This document shows positions 27,961-39,682 of a stretch of 64,000 bases of DNA, one piece after another. Origin of the DNA: Capitella teleta (lineage: Eukaryota > Annelida > Polychaeta > Capitellidae). The position numbers were made by a program, and so were the translations under genes. The notes beneath the pieces are model-generated. The model was not told where the DNA came from and made no database searches. It saw nothing but the letters and a program-made list of their open reading frames with translations. Where the stretch lies: contig KB308420.1 of the NCBI GenBank assembly GCA_000328365.1, positions 45,108-109,107 of the forward strand. The letters are read 5' to 3'. Within the stretch, counting starts at the first letter, position 1; each line of letters begins with the position of its first letter.

Positions 27961-30429
27961 AAATTTCTTTTGCATGAAAATCAATTTTAATGGGGTTGAA
28001 AATAAATATAATCCAGAATTGCCAACTAGAGAACTTTAATTGCAAATTTCCATCGTTTATCCGAATTCATCGGTGGGACTTGGTTGGTCTTGCGAGTACC
28101 TCAATTAATTTAAGTGACGCGATCGAAGTAGTGTGGAATAATTATTCTCCCTCTATGGCAATTAAAGTATTAGTTTAGCTCGTTAAATCGTCGATCACCC
28201 CTATTAAGAAAAGTCGGCCACATCATCGCTTCAACGATCGTCGAGGCGAGTTTGCCGACATGGGGCTAAACAAGTGCTTCTTAGATACACAGCAAATACT
28301 CTCTGGACACTACGTTGAGACAGCCAGCAATCGCTTAAAAAACGAAAACCTTTCTGATCATGTTTGATAAAAGTAAAATAACTCTGCAATTATATTGGCT
28401 ATTGATTTGAAATTTTCACAACATATTCATGATGGTTACGTCTCTATATCTTTGAAAATTTTTTTAAGTTGTCTCACTCTGGAGTAAAACCATATGTCAT
28501 TTTTCAGCCATGTATAGGAGATACTCGGGGACTGGCGCTCGAGCCAGACCGTGGGCAATTAATAAAATTCGTTCGCTGGCCGAAAGACTGGCGTTCACGA
28601 GACATGTCCACTCTCATTAATCTTCCTCTAGTCTATATGGAATAACTAACAAGAACGCTTTCTGGCTGAAATCGAGACATTATGACGTCATTATGCGCAG
28701 CCACATAGCTCTGCATTATGCTGGGCGTTGTGTCGCCTCAAAGAACGTCTCTCCAGATTGGAATGATTATACAAGTAGAGCCTCTCGCGCGTTTACGTTG
28801 TCTGCAATAACACACAGCGTGTAATTACATCAATTGACTGCTGTATGGATGACTGATCAGATCAGCACAGTGTGAAATTGAAATTGCAAAATCATCAAAT
28901 GGTAATTACATCAGCTAGCATGTAAATGTCATTTAAGGATTATAACTTTGATGCAACGCTATTGTCTTGTTTAGGCAATTTATTTTATCCCAATTACCGT
29001 GCGCATGAAGGGTTTAAGCGAAAACAAAAATTCAAACTCATCATACTTAGTATAGCATTGTAACTAGTATGCTTGTGACTTTGTACATCAATTATGCAAC
29101 ATGCAACATGATTGCTACAATGCTACGGAATTAATCAGATGGAATTAGGCTGCGCATTACTGAATTATTGGATATGCAGTTATGTTTAACTATCCTTCCT
29201 TGATACTTGGTAATTTAAACCATTTTAGGCGAAATATAGCCAGATTCACGGTGCCCAGAAGCAACAAACCGTTATGAATAAAATATTGCGTTATGATTCT
29301 GAAGTAACGTTGTGATTTGAATTACTTACATGTAGTGTAAATGAACTGAATTGCGCATGCCAGTCTCGGGTGGTACATCTTCAACATGTTAAATGCCATA
29401 GATGCAAATCCTTGTGAATTATAGCATTAATTGAATGTTGTCCTACGCACGGAGCAGTTCATTTGCGATATTTTGTTCAGTGAAACATAATCATTACTTG
29501 TAGTAGAAATCTAAATAATTGTCTTACTCGCCTAGGCACGAATTTACATACCACATGATAACGTGATTACAGTAATTAGTCTAGATACATAATTCTGTAA
29601 CAGTAATTTATCAAACAAGATTTCACAAAAACATAATTAGGAGAAATTAATGAAAATTTTTTAAATCAAACCAAATATATATTCTGATCCAAGTTGAATC
29701 AGGGTTTTTTTTTTTTCCTGCTGGTTGTCATGTGGAATTAAAATCAATGGGCAGATTCTGTACAACGCCCCAGGAGCAGATCTGCATAATTTTGTAATGA
29801 CTGGTGGCAGAGCAGACTGGAAAACTGAAAACATAAAAATAAGATAACTTGACTTTTATTATAAACTGTTGGTGATCAGAATTACAACACACAGGACATA
29901 ACATAAATCAGAATAATTAAACATACAAAGTTGAAGAAATAATGATATGAAATTGAAGAGATGCTATAGAACATTAATGGGTAGTATAAGTTTCTATGTA
30001 TTGTTACAGACGATAATTAATCACAAACATGTGCACAATACCCTCTGGCCTTTAACAATATAGCAACACTAGACATGGAACTTTTTATCTATTGAAAATA
30101 CAACAAAATATACACATAAATACAATATAACATTTATTATTATTGAAAAAAAAAACAATGGTGAAGTGCATTGCGAGATATTTCATAAATTCTCCACTAT
30201 AAATAACATAAAAGAGAATAATGCAAGAAAATGCGCAGTAATCAAAATGCACAAGCAAAGTACAAGTCATCACATAATTATAATCTTCACAGATGAGCAA
30301 GACTCACAGAACCTCAATCACGCTGCACTATTTTGCAGCCAAATCATTTCATTTTCCCTGAATCTGGATGGCAAAAATATAAAGCACACATTAATGCTTA
30401 ATAACTGGGACAAAAGTCACCAAAAAATG
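27961..30429. other. No gene seen; includes likely TMEM192 3' UTR
   Basis: AT-rich DNA without supported exons. TTTATT at 30134-30139 reads AATAAA on the minus strand about 290 bp after the TMEM192 stop codon and is a plausible polyadenylation signal for it. Confidence 0.45.
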
Positions 30430-31730
30430 TCACGCACGGACATGATTTTCTAGCTGAGCATTCAGATAAAGCACTTTGGTGGCAAGTTGTGTGTTATGCG
30501 AACGGAGATATTCAATGTAGTCAGCTTGCCTCTCAAGGAGGTCATCAAGGGCAGAACCATCCCTGAAATATGAAATAGGGTGAGTATCCAATCAAATTTT
30601 TTAGATTAATGAATTACCTGTACCCGACAATGTCCTCAGCATTTGCATTAGGAAATAAATTACTAGGCACAGTTTCATCCCTGTCTATATCCGGAGCCAG
30701 GCGTTGCCGATCAAATCTCAATGTCAAGACTGAAATTGAAAGAACATAATATTTCACCACTGAGTAGAATTCAGACTCACTGATGAGCATAACTTGGAAG
30801 GTCAGAATTATCACCATTTCTATCACAATGGCTATCTGAAGAAAATTCACACGTAGTAGCTTTAAACTTGAGCAGGGCACAGTCTCTGTTTTATCACAGA
30901 AGACGTCCAACAGAGTCACAAGCAACAGAAGCAAAACTGAACCTTATAAAAACAGAAATCATCAAAAATATTATGTCACACAGGTGACAATGATACAAAC
31001 CAGCAGAGATGACATGGTACGGAAGGCTCCGGAGAGCTAGCGTTTTACGATAAAATGCCAGATAGCCAGCCATGCGAATTTGTTCAAACTGCCGATCAAG
31101 CAAATACTCAAAGAGAAAAAAGATGCACCACATTGCGCAGTGGCAGCTCTGGATGATGAGCACAGGAGAGCGACCTTTCACATCTGATCCATTGTAAGAT
31201 AAGGAAGGAAGTAGGAAGAGGATGAGTATAAAGACAGCCTAGAATATAAAGCTGTCAGTCATGGGTTACGAATGAGATTTAACTCACGTCAAAGCAGAGG
31301 GCACAGATGAGGATGGCGATAGAGAAAAGGCACTTTGAGTGCGTGGTGCTTTGGTGATCTGTGTTTGGATGAATTTGATTCGAGAGGAGCTCCTCATCGG
31401 ATGTTGCATGACTGCGGAACGATGCTTCGTAGTCATTCTGTGAAAAATATATTCAGTCAACTGCTTTTATTTCATATGGTGGAATCTGGGATGATGAAAT
31501 TAACCTTGATCTTGATCTTAACTTGCTGACTTGATAAAAGATATAGCCAAGATTACAGACATGTACTCAGTGAGAATCAAAATAATGCTTGATGATGATC
31601 ATGCTTGATGATGATTATGATGATCATGATCAAACTAAAAGTGGGTACCGTATCATAATCATGCGTATGCCGTATTACAATAATTTTGCCTCAGCCCTGA
31701 ACTCACTTGAATCCCCTCGGTGTTCGCCAT
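30430..31730 (-). CDS. TMEM192: TMEM192, lysosomal/late endosomal four-pass membrane protein (6 exons)
   Basis: Homolog of TMEM192, a homodimeric lysosome membrane protein. Exons 5' to 3': 31707-31730, 31288-31437, 31001-31238, 30781-30936, 30618-30729, 30430-30562. All have GT-AG borders and compatible phases and give exactly 270 residues (human 271). It starts MANTEGIQ before a first intron of 269 bp. An acidic dileucine-like DEELL sits in the N-terminal tail, as lysosomal sorting signals do in this family. Four hydrophobic segments follow: CLFSIAILICALCF..., a second with IIQSCHCAMWCIFFLFEYLL, a third VLLLLVTLLDVF, and a fourth FLQIAIVIEMVIILTFQVML. The C-terminal tail has DDLLERQADYIEYLRSHN, matching the conserved EEIVEKQGDTIEYLKRHN helix of human TMEM192. 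The other introns are 49, 64, 51 and 55 bp. Confidence 0.93.
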
Positions 31731-32457
31731 GCTGCAAAACGACGTGCAGAATGAACGTCAATGCAATTTGAGCCCGGCTATCAATGCCCAAAGCCTAATT
31801 AAGTAATTTCAGTGAGTTGATTTGTTTATTGAGCTGTCGTTGGCTGACAAGCTCACACAACTTGAAGTCACATGATTTCCCGGTGATCGGGGATCATTCA
31901 TTTTGTGTGAGCCCTATTTCAGCGCCCACGTGCACTGTAGTCCAGGAGCCAAAACGTCGTATCGCCAGTTTCTCCCGCTACTAGGCGCCACTGGAGTTCA
32001 TGTTGGGTTTTTCTGATCAGAGACAGGCGCGCGGTCATTGAAACGCTGGCCATAATAACTAGCATACTGTGTGCGTGCACTTGTAGTAAAATCAAGATGA
32101 CGGGGTATTTAAACGAAATATCTTTTTAAATAATAACAATACTATACGAGCCGAATGAAGTGCGTAAACAAGTACTTCAATTACGCATTAATTAAACCCC
32201 AGTCTCCGGATGCTTGCTAACAATAGTCTTGGAACGAGATTACATGTACTAGTACGGACCCATTCAAGTGATTAAATGAATACTCTTATAGTTATTATTT
32301 GAGACATCAATTCACTCGCTGTACATTCAAATCGAATTCCAAACAAAATATCCCGCCCAATCATAACATTAGTGTTATATCAGAGTTATATATATTAATT
32401 ATAAGTAATATAATATATAAGTAATATGTTATACCATTCAATTTAGCACTGAAAAAA
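31731..32457. other. No gene seen; TMEM192 promoter region
   Basis: Upstream flank of TMEM192. No coding exon or element end is visible. I found no strong core promoter motif. Confidence 0.4.
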
Positions 32458-32990
32458 GGTCGACCCGGACAAAATTGCAACATAATTTATTTTTCGTGGA
32501 ATACATGCGGAATGATCCCCTTATTAACATACTCAAAATCAGACACAATCCCTTCGGTGGAAAATAGGTAAAATCGTTAAATAATTACCTGGATTAAGCC
32601 ATAGCTAAGTTTGCCGTTTAAACATAAACACACAGCATATCAAATTGAAGATCTGAATGAGATCAACGCAGAAATTGTGTTACCGGTTATCGACATACGT
32701 AGTCACATGTGCAGGTGCGAAAATATCAGAAAAAGTCGATTCACATCAACTAAATCGGTTTCATGAACCTACATACTACCAGTATACTAGAATTAGGGAT
32801 GCACGGAAATTAAATTATAATTAATCCCGGCAAGGTTGTTTCGGCCGGAACCGGATGGAACCGCGCTGGAATCTGGAACGAGAACCTCATAGACTCATAG
32901 AAAAAAAAAAAAATATGCTTGTGTAAGGAGGTCAACCTGCATGTATTCCACTAAAATTAAATTCTGTTGCAATTTTGTCCGGGTCGAACC
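32458..32990. mobile_element. Short inverted-repeat DNA element (MITE-like)
   Basis: The ends are imperfect inverted repeats of about 51 bp: 32458-32508 (starting GGTCGACCCGGACAAAATTG) and 32939-32990 (ending CAATTTTGTCCGGGTCGAAC). There is no coding capacity inside. A target-site duplication is not clear, so exact borders and superfamily are open. It abuts the DIRS-like fossil on its right. Confidence 0.6.
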
Positions 32991-34650
32991 CTATAATGAC
33001 TGGCCTACGACGGATTTATAATAAGAAGAAATATCTCAGTACAACACTATATGGGTACTTCTCGATTCATCGCCACGACCATCAAGCCCTAGGCTTAGAT
33101 GCTCGGCAACATCAGTGGGATTTCCCGTGGATGTATGCGTTCCCTCCCCCTCACTTGATACTGCAGACGCTCGCCAAGCTATAGCAGCATCACCGGGGAT
33201 TTTGCTTCTGATAAGCCCGTGGTGGACGGACGCGATGTGGATGGGCGAAGTGATTTCTCTATCACTTTGTCAACCCCTCCTGCTTCCAACTCCGGCGTTG
33301 AAACAGCAGAACACTCGGGATCTGAGGAACCTGCAATTCGTGGCTTGGATTATATGCGCCAACGTATCCAATCTGCAGGACTTACGCCGGAGCTCGCCGC
33401 ATTTATTACCGACTCAATTAGGGGCTCTTCTCGACAGACATACGAGTCCGCGTGGCGTTCTTGGATGCAATGGAGTGAAGCCTGCGGAAAGGACCGATCT
33501 GATCTCTCAGAGATATCCTTAGTCCGGTACCTGTGGTAGACCTTAGAACCGTCGATTTCCGCCGCCCGCCGCCGCCGATTTTTGTTCTCGCCGAAGTCAG
33601 TCGATTTTTTTTTTTAGCGCCGCCTAAAAAAATCGGCGCGCCAATTTGCTAGACGTGTTTACAGTCATAGCGCACTTTACTTCTTCTTCAGACTTAACTG
33701 AGCTGTACTGATCCGCTGTTCAAGTTTATACTTTTAACATGTTCAATTTTTCTTCTTTAATTTTTGTTGGCTGTTGGTTAGTAGTTAAGTAATTGATTTG
33801 TTTTTGTCTGTTGTGTTGCCTAATTTTTATTTGCTGCTAATTTTTATTTGCTGTAATCCTTGCAAGATTTGTGATAATTTTTTTTTTTTTTTTTTTTTTT
33901 TGGTATCAATTTATTTTCTAGTCTGCTCTGTTGGCTGAAAGTCTTATATTTGCATATTTATTTTCTTTGCAGCAACTAAGTATTATTTGCCTCTAGTCTA
34001 CTCAGTTACCTTTGTCGATTTATTGTTTTACTTGTATTTTTACTTTTATTATATATATTTTTTTCCATTTTGCCGCTCACTTCGTGGTTTATAATACAGT
34101 TTTTTTTACACTTTAACTTGTTTTCTCTTTTTTCAATACATGTATATTGTATGGTTTAATTACTGCCCATGTATGCAGCGATAACCATTGGAAAAATTTA
34201 TCGCTAATATCAGATATCGATATTGTGGAAGTCAGTCAAAGTCGGTAATTTGTTTTGGCCAGTCAGTCATTTTTCTCATCAGTCAGTCATTTTTTTAAAA
34301 GTGACTGACTCTCAGGTCTAACCTGTGGTATCTGTTCCAGAGCCGAGACCTAGCAGCCTCTACGTTGGGGTGCATAGGGCTGCAGTCTCCTCCTTATCTA
34401 ACCCTTTAGACAATTCTCTTTCCAACTCGTTTCTGCTTCAAAGATTTATGCGAGCAGTTTTCCTCACCAGACCGCCCGCAAGGAGACGTCCGCGGGAAGC
34501 ATGGGACGTAGCTACGCTTTTAGACTTCCTAGTTCCTTCGTACGTGGGGTCCCCTCGAAAGCTTGTCGTTTCGCCAGTTATCTCATTGAACGTTCGCATT
34601 AGTACTCGTCTTCTCCCGTCGCAGAATCAGCCATCTGTGTCTCCTTGATT
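32991..34650 (+). mobile_element. DIRS/Ngaro-like tyrosine-recombinase retrotransposon fossil
   Basis: The plus strand encodes a piece of the RT/RNase H region of DIRS-type elements (WMYAFPPPHLI, then LLLISPWW) and parts of a tyrosine recombinase (RQTYESAWRSWMQWSEACGK, and after an insertion RAAVSSL and FLTRPPARRR). The order RNase H then tyrosine recombinase is the family's usual one. Terminal repeats and the catalytic part of reverse transcriptase are not in view. The element is fragmentary and broken, with several breaks, one of them a separate 784-bp DNA transposon insertion at 33537-34320. Old copy. Confidence 0.65.
33537..34320. mobile_element. hAT-like non-autonomous DNA transposon inside the DIRS-like fossil
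   Basis: 784 bp flanked by an exact 8-bp target duplication ACCTGTGG (33529-33536 and 34321-34328). Ends are short inverted repeats TAGACCTTAGA... / ...TCTCAGGTCTA. An 8-bp duplication fits the hAT superfamily. It has no transposase. Inside are GCCGCC-rich sequence at the left and repeated CAGTCAGTCATTTTT at the right. Confidence 0.72.
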
Positions 34651-34803
34651 CCGAGGAACCTTGTTGTACTGAGATATTTCTATAATATAAATGTCAATTT
34701 TAAGAATTGTTCCATTTTGAAGATTTCGATTTCCAAAAGGACCCCTCGCCCTGTGTTTCCTTCGCTCTACGCAGATTTTTTTTTCTTTTTTTTTTTCTTT
34801 TTT

Positions 34804-34834
<31 letters not shown>

Positions 34835-35466
34835 CATACATTTCAACCACTCTCCTCATCGCCTCGTCATTCCTCACATGCTCTCGCCAGCTGATGTTTT
34901 CCATTCCCGACAAATTAAAACCTCACTGCTCTCCTTCAATTCTTAATGTTATCTCCCTTCAACGTCCGAGTTTCTGAGCCATAGAGATACATGCTCCATG
35001 GTCTCTGTGAGCCTCCTCTTCAGTTTGTGGTTGCTCTTTGCGGTGACGGCGGTGAATAGCGTTTGATCAAGGATATTTCGGTGGAGTATCTTTGGTTGGA
35101 TGTTTATTGATATCCGCCTTATCATCTGGTTCATTTCCGGTTTTATCTTTTCAGAGAACACTACCGTATTTTATTAAAACTGCAATGAGTTATAATATTC
35201 ATAACAAGTGCACTCTTTTATCATACTGTAGATATTCATGTACTGGATCTTATCACTATTCATGAGATATTTTTTCTTGTTTTTACTTTGTTTACTTTTG
35301 TTTAAATTGTTTTACCATTGTTTGATGTTTTAATAATCCTAATTTTATTAGAGATATGCTATAGGGTTTCAATTTTATATCTGTGATGAAGATTTCGCCT
35401 TGAATTATAATCAATATAAAATACATGTAAATAAAATCAAGGTTTGGTTTTTAATTTGTCACATCT
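34651..35466. other. No gene seen; T-rich low-complexity run at 34779-34834
   Basis: A run of T blocks separated by single Cs lies at 34779-34834. The rest shows no exon or element signature. Confidence 0.5.
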
Positions 35467-36049
35467 AGACCACGGAGCCGCCGCCGATATGTAGTAGCCG
35501 CCGCCGATTGGTGCCGTCGGCCAGCCGCTCTCAGCCGATCACTGTCACAAGTGGCTCCCAGCCGATTCAATCCAAATATTTTACATTCTGTACTATAGGA
35601 TGTTATCATTTATGTAAGCCTTTATTGTATTTATGGTATTGTTTATATAACTGCTATCTGAGCTATCTATATGGAAGTATATTTTATTCAGCTTGCTTCA
35701 TTAAAATTAATGTAATGAGTTTTGTCATACTGTATGTATGCCCATACATATACGAGGGTTGTCCCAAAAGATATCGACCTAATATAGGATGTACAGTATA
35801 TGTATTAGGGCTAATGTAAAACATTCCTTCATGCGTAAATCACTGGTTGCTAGCTACATGCATATTACTGATAGGCCTATTTACCTGGCATTAGGCCTAC
35901 CCTTTTTGATTGATTGTACAATTATAACTTACAGCACTGCCGAACCCTCATTTCAGAATTCAGAGGTTTAAAACAATGTGTATTGGCCTCTCATAACACT
36001 TGGTTCATTACACTGCTTGTCTACACATGCGTTGCTTTTGCTGGTCTCA

Positions 36050-36600
36050 AAAATTAGGGGAATTCGATTATTTTATTTGCAATTAGTTAAGCTACTAAAT
36101 TATCTTTTATTCCACATTTTAAACCTCTCGTCTTTAGAAGGAACCGTGCCTTGCGAAATAAAAATAGCACAGGTTGTACCATTGTTCAAGAAAAGTTCCC
36201 CGAAATAAATTTGTAACTACAGACCCATTTCTCGCTTGCCTTTGTTTTAAAAATTCCTGGAGAAACTAGTCCACAAAAGATTGCACGATTAGTTGTCGGT
36301 CAAAAATGTCCTATCCCCCCATTAGTTTGACTTCCACCCAGGCAGAAACACAACCCGAGTACTGGTATCATTAGTCGACAGAATAAGCAGAGCATTCAAG
36401 CAGGGCAAAGTCACCATAAGTGTTCTGCTTGACTTTCAGAAGACATTCGACACGGTACAACATAAAATTATTCTTTCCAAGCTTTTGAGGTATAGAATCC
36501 GCGGCACCCCTCATCGTTGGTTCAATAACTTTTTATCATAACTAGTATGAACGAAGAATTAAGGCGACTTAACATCTGGCTCGATGCAATTAGTTTTATT
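36050..36600 (+). mobile_element. LINE reverse transcriptase fragment (CR1/L2/Jockey group)
   Basis: The plus strand encodes PCEIKIAQVVPLFKK, then NYRPISRLP-like sequence, LVSLVDRISRAFKQGK, VLLDFQKTFDTVQHKI (reverse transcriptase block with the F-D core) and LLRYRIRG, followed after a deletion by NEELRRLNIWLDAI. The order matches the fingers and palm of non-LTR reverse transcriptases. The copy is interrupted by frameshifts and stops, lacks the YADD region and the endonuclease, and ends near an A-rich run (36688-36770). Confidence 0.75.
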
Positions 36601-36687
36601 ATTGACATTGTTCTTACATTACAAGAAACTATTCCATCCTATCCTATATATGTAACACGGAGGAGGTTGCCCAGCAAACCGAGACAT

Positions 36688-36770
36688 AAAAAAAAAAAAA
36701 AAAGTAATAATAATAATAAATAAATAAATAAATAAATAAATTGAAAAAAAAAAAACACAAAAAAAAACAG
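36688..36770. repeat. A-rich run with TAA and AAAT microsatellites
   Basis: A run followed by (TAA)n and (AAAT)n and further A blocks, directly downstream of the LINE fragment. It may be the decayed poly-A or microsatellite tail of that insertion. Confidence 0.7.
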
Positions 36771-37163
36771 CGAATTTTTCCAACCTGTTCCTGTATATTG
36801 CTTCCTCTTCCCGCTGCATAATATATTACTTGCATACACCTAGAAGTTCTTAAAACCCAGTTGCAAACAAACTACGTAATAATGGTGATAATAATGTTCA
36901 TGGATAGAAATAACCTATGTAAGTTTATGAAACGCCCTATGTCTTGAACTGAGTAAAGCAAGAGAGTGTAATTTAGTGGGACATCATAGGATTAGGAAAT
37001 CGTTCGATCTCATAGTCACCACACCAGGAGTACACGCATAGAGTAGTGTACATCGTTTGTATTCACTGCTGGCATCATTATAGGCCTACATATAGGATTA
37101 TATTGCAACCATTTTTACTTTAGCCAGCCGATTCTGGCCAATTACAATCGGCTTCAGGGTCTA

Positions 37164-38072
37164 ATCAAGATCCTAAAGTATTAAACTCTTTGGATTGGGC
37201 AGCTGCACACCTGAAACCGGCGGTATCCGAGCCGAAATGCTCGAGGATTGAGGATGATCAGATACTCTCTAATGAAGTATCTTCGGGATAATCATCAGTT
37301 ACATCTTGTGGAACCACTGCCGACTGTACACCCAGCAGTGCCAGCACGGTGAACTAGGGGCAGCCGAAGCTAACCTAGCAATTCTAAATGTCAGATTAAT
37401 TTTTCTTATTGGCTACCCTGTATATTATGTAGTACGATGTGCTGTATGTTTCTTGCAACCATTAACCAGGTAATAATTTAGACTGAATGCCGTCTGAATA
37501 TTGTCATATACACTAATACAGACGGAGATATAACTGTATACTTAACTGGAAGTTACATGAAATGATCATGAATTCAGTGCTCAATTTCAGACGCTCTTGG
37601 AAATATGTGTAATTTGGAAAATAAGAACGCTTATACCAGCCCCAAACTCACACAAACTAATCCCCAGAGGTGTAGGAACGTTCCCAGATTTGGGGGGGCC
37701 CAAATTGAAGGTAATGATAGGGGGCACCTGCGCCGCGAAGCGGTGCAGCCACACTAGGGGGGTCCGGGGGCATGCTCCCTCTGAAAAAATTTTTGTTATA
37801 AAGAGTGAAAAATCCATTTCCTGAGCACTTAATTACTAGAATTTAACACATTATCCTAGGCAGATACATGTATGTACATGTATATATATCATTGATCTTT
37901 GGCCTACATCAGAGAAATATGGTATGTTAATTTATTCTATTAACTGAAATCGCCCGTGTATCCTCCCACTTATGACCTATAAAGTAATTCAACGAGGTAT
38001 GGAGAACAGAACCTTAGTTTTATTACAAATAAATTCACGAGTGATGCATATACATGTATACCGAAGATTATA
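37164..38072. repeat. Intergenic DNA with a dispersed-repeat fragment at about 37670-37800
   Basis: A segment with GCGAAGCGGTGCAGCC and ACTAGGGGGGTCC followed by AAAAAATTTTTG is echoed at about 50409-50470 (AGCCGCGAAGCAGCG, ACTAGGGGGGTCC, AATATTTTTG) in the same orientation. Sequence of this style is a common interspersed repeat in marine invertebrates. No gene seen otherwise. Confidence 0.5.
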
Positions 38073-39682
38073 TAATGAGGTTCAATAGCCGTGCAGCACA
38101 CTGCTTGGTATCGTTCAACTTCATTAATCTGTCCGCTTTCCTTGGCTGAGCCATCTGAGAAATGAGAAATGAACAATTGATGCCATACATAAGTGATATA
38201 CAACATAATTATCTTAGAAGTATAATTAATGCAACAAACTAGCTTGCAAAATCTGCTAAAAAAAGTTGAGTTAAAAAAAGTCTTGCATAAGACATTAAAT
38301 TTTAATATAGTCTAAAATTACTTCCCAGCATTGAGAATACAAACGAATACATGTAATACAATTAGTACATGTGCATATTGATAACCTCTTCGGGCACTGT
38401 AGCTGTACGCATTATTTTCAAACAAATGTAAATTGTATTCAATATTCAAACATACATGTATATCAATATATATATATATAAGTATAATTATATATCTTAC
38501 CTTACTCTTCTTCGCTGTGGGGTGTTATCAATGAAAACAGAAGAAAATAAAAGGAACATGTCCAACAAAGCACTTGAAAGCAACGAAAACAGAAACATTT
38601 TGAATATCAAAAAGCACCTGCTGCTTCACTTTGATTGGGAGAAATCGTCTGCGGTTCGATGGCTCCCTCTGGCTGATCGTCGTCATTTTCCTAAGCATAG
38701 CGTAATACGTGAATGATTATGAAATGGTGCACACAAAAGAGATGCCCCTTAAATGATAATTCATTAATTGATAATCATTAACACCGCATCTGGAACTGAG
38801 ATTATACACTGCGTACAGCCTTTACATGCAGTGATCAAGGCTCACTGTGACTGGGAGAGTACGTCACTGTACATGCATGTATTGGGCGGGGAAATATTCA
38901 AAATGATATGTGGGTGCTAGAGATTGTCAATTCAATTTCAAGTTTGAATCATCTGAGAATGTGAGATACATGTATACTAGTATATGCTGATCAAGTCAAC
39001 TGGTCAGTGACTGACTGACTGGGTATCACTCAGTTACCGTGGAGTAGGAACAGGCCACAGGAGAGGGGGCGGGGGGGGGGGGGGGGGCTAAGCCAATCCC
39101 CCCCCCCCCANNNNNNNNNNNNNNNNNNNNNNNNNNNNNNNNNNNNNNNNNNNNNNNNNNCTAATTAATAAAATATACAAACCACATCCTCAGTTTATAA
39201 ATAAAATCACGTGAACGCTCGATTGAACAAATCATAAAACTCTCACTCATTCATTGACCTCGTTCACCCTGACCTAATAGGCAAATAAACAAGCTTCCAG
39301 CTTCGAGCGGCCCGAGTGGCCTGAAGGGGATCCTTCATTAATTCAATTGAAAATGTTCAAATTGCTTGATTAGTCCTGCTAATTCATGAAATGAAGCCTA
39401 ATTTTGCAAAATAGAGTTGTTTTTTATTCATGCTGAGTGCCACAAATCATTACAGATCGCCACTTTCACTTAATTTTTTTGTGTTATAGTGTTTCTCTCA
39501 GGATACCATACAAAACAAACATCCTAAATAGTAAGTATGCAAGGAAAATAATGTAAAACAGCATGACAACATTGACCTCGAAATGTGGGAGATTACCCAT
39601 TAAAACATCTATACTTGGTAATTGTTTTGACAAGTTTGCGATGCAGACGCGTATATTTTCCCGGGAAATCGGCGGCCGACAT
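38073..39682 (-). CDS. Candidate small gene, three putative exons, unrecognised
   Basis: Three stretches with good splice borders on the minus strand join in phase: 39597-39682 (ATG start MSAADFPGKYTRLHRK..., ending before GTAATC), 38618-38690 (between AG and GTGCTT) and 38154 down to a stop near 38073. Together they would give a basic protein of about 81 residues. They are more GC-rich than their surroundings. The middle exon is also open in another frame giving an acidic peptide (ENDDDQPEGAIEPQ), which weakens the case. A 50-N gap (39111-39160) lies within the first intron. I recognise no family. Needs transcript support. Confidence 0.22.
39111..39160. other. Assembly gap (50 Ns)
   Basis: Fifty Ns following G and C homopolymer runs (39068-39109), which probably caused the break in assembly. 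Confidence 0.99.

Noticed and set aside
31564-31660. Repeated TGATGATGAT in TMEM192 intron 1
   Set aside because: A simple microsatellite-like run; no box D with closing stem in a sensible place.
35467-37163. Possible 1.7-kb relative of the TAGACC-ended hAT-like element enclosing the LINE fragment
   Set aside because: Ends resemble each other but no target duplication is visible; kept only as a remark.
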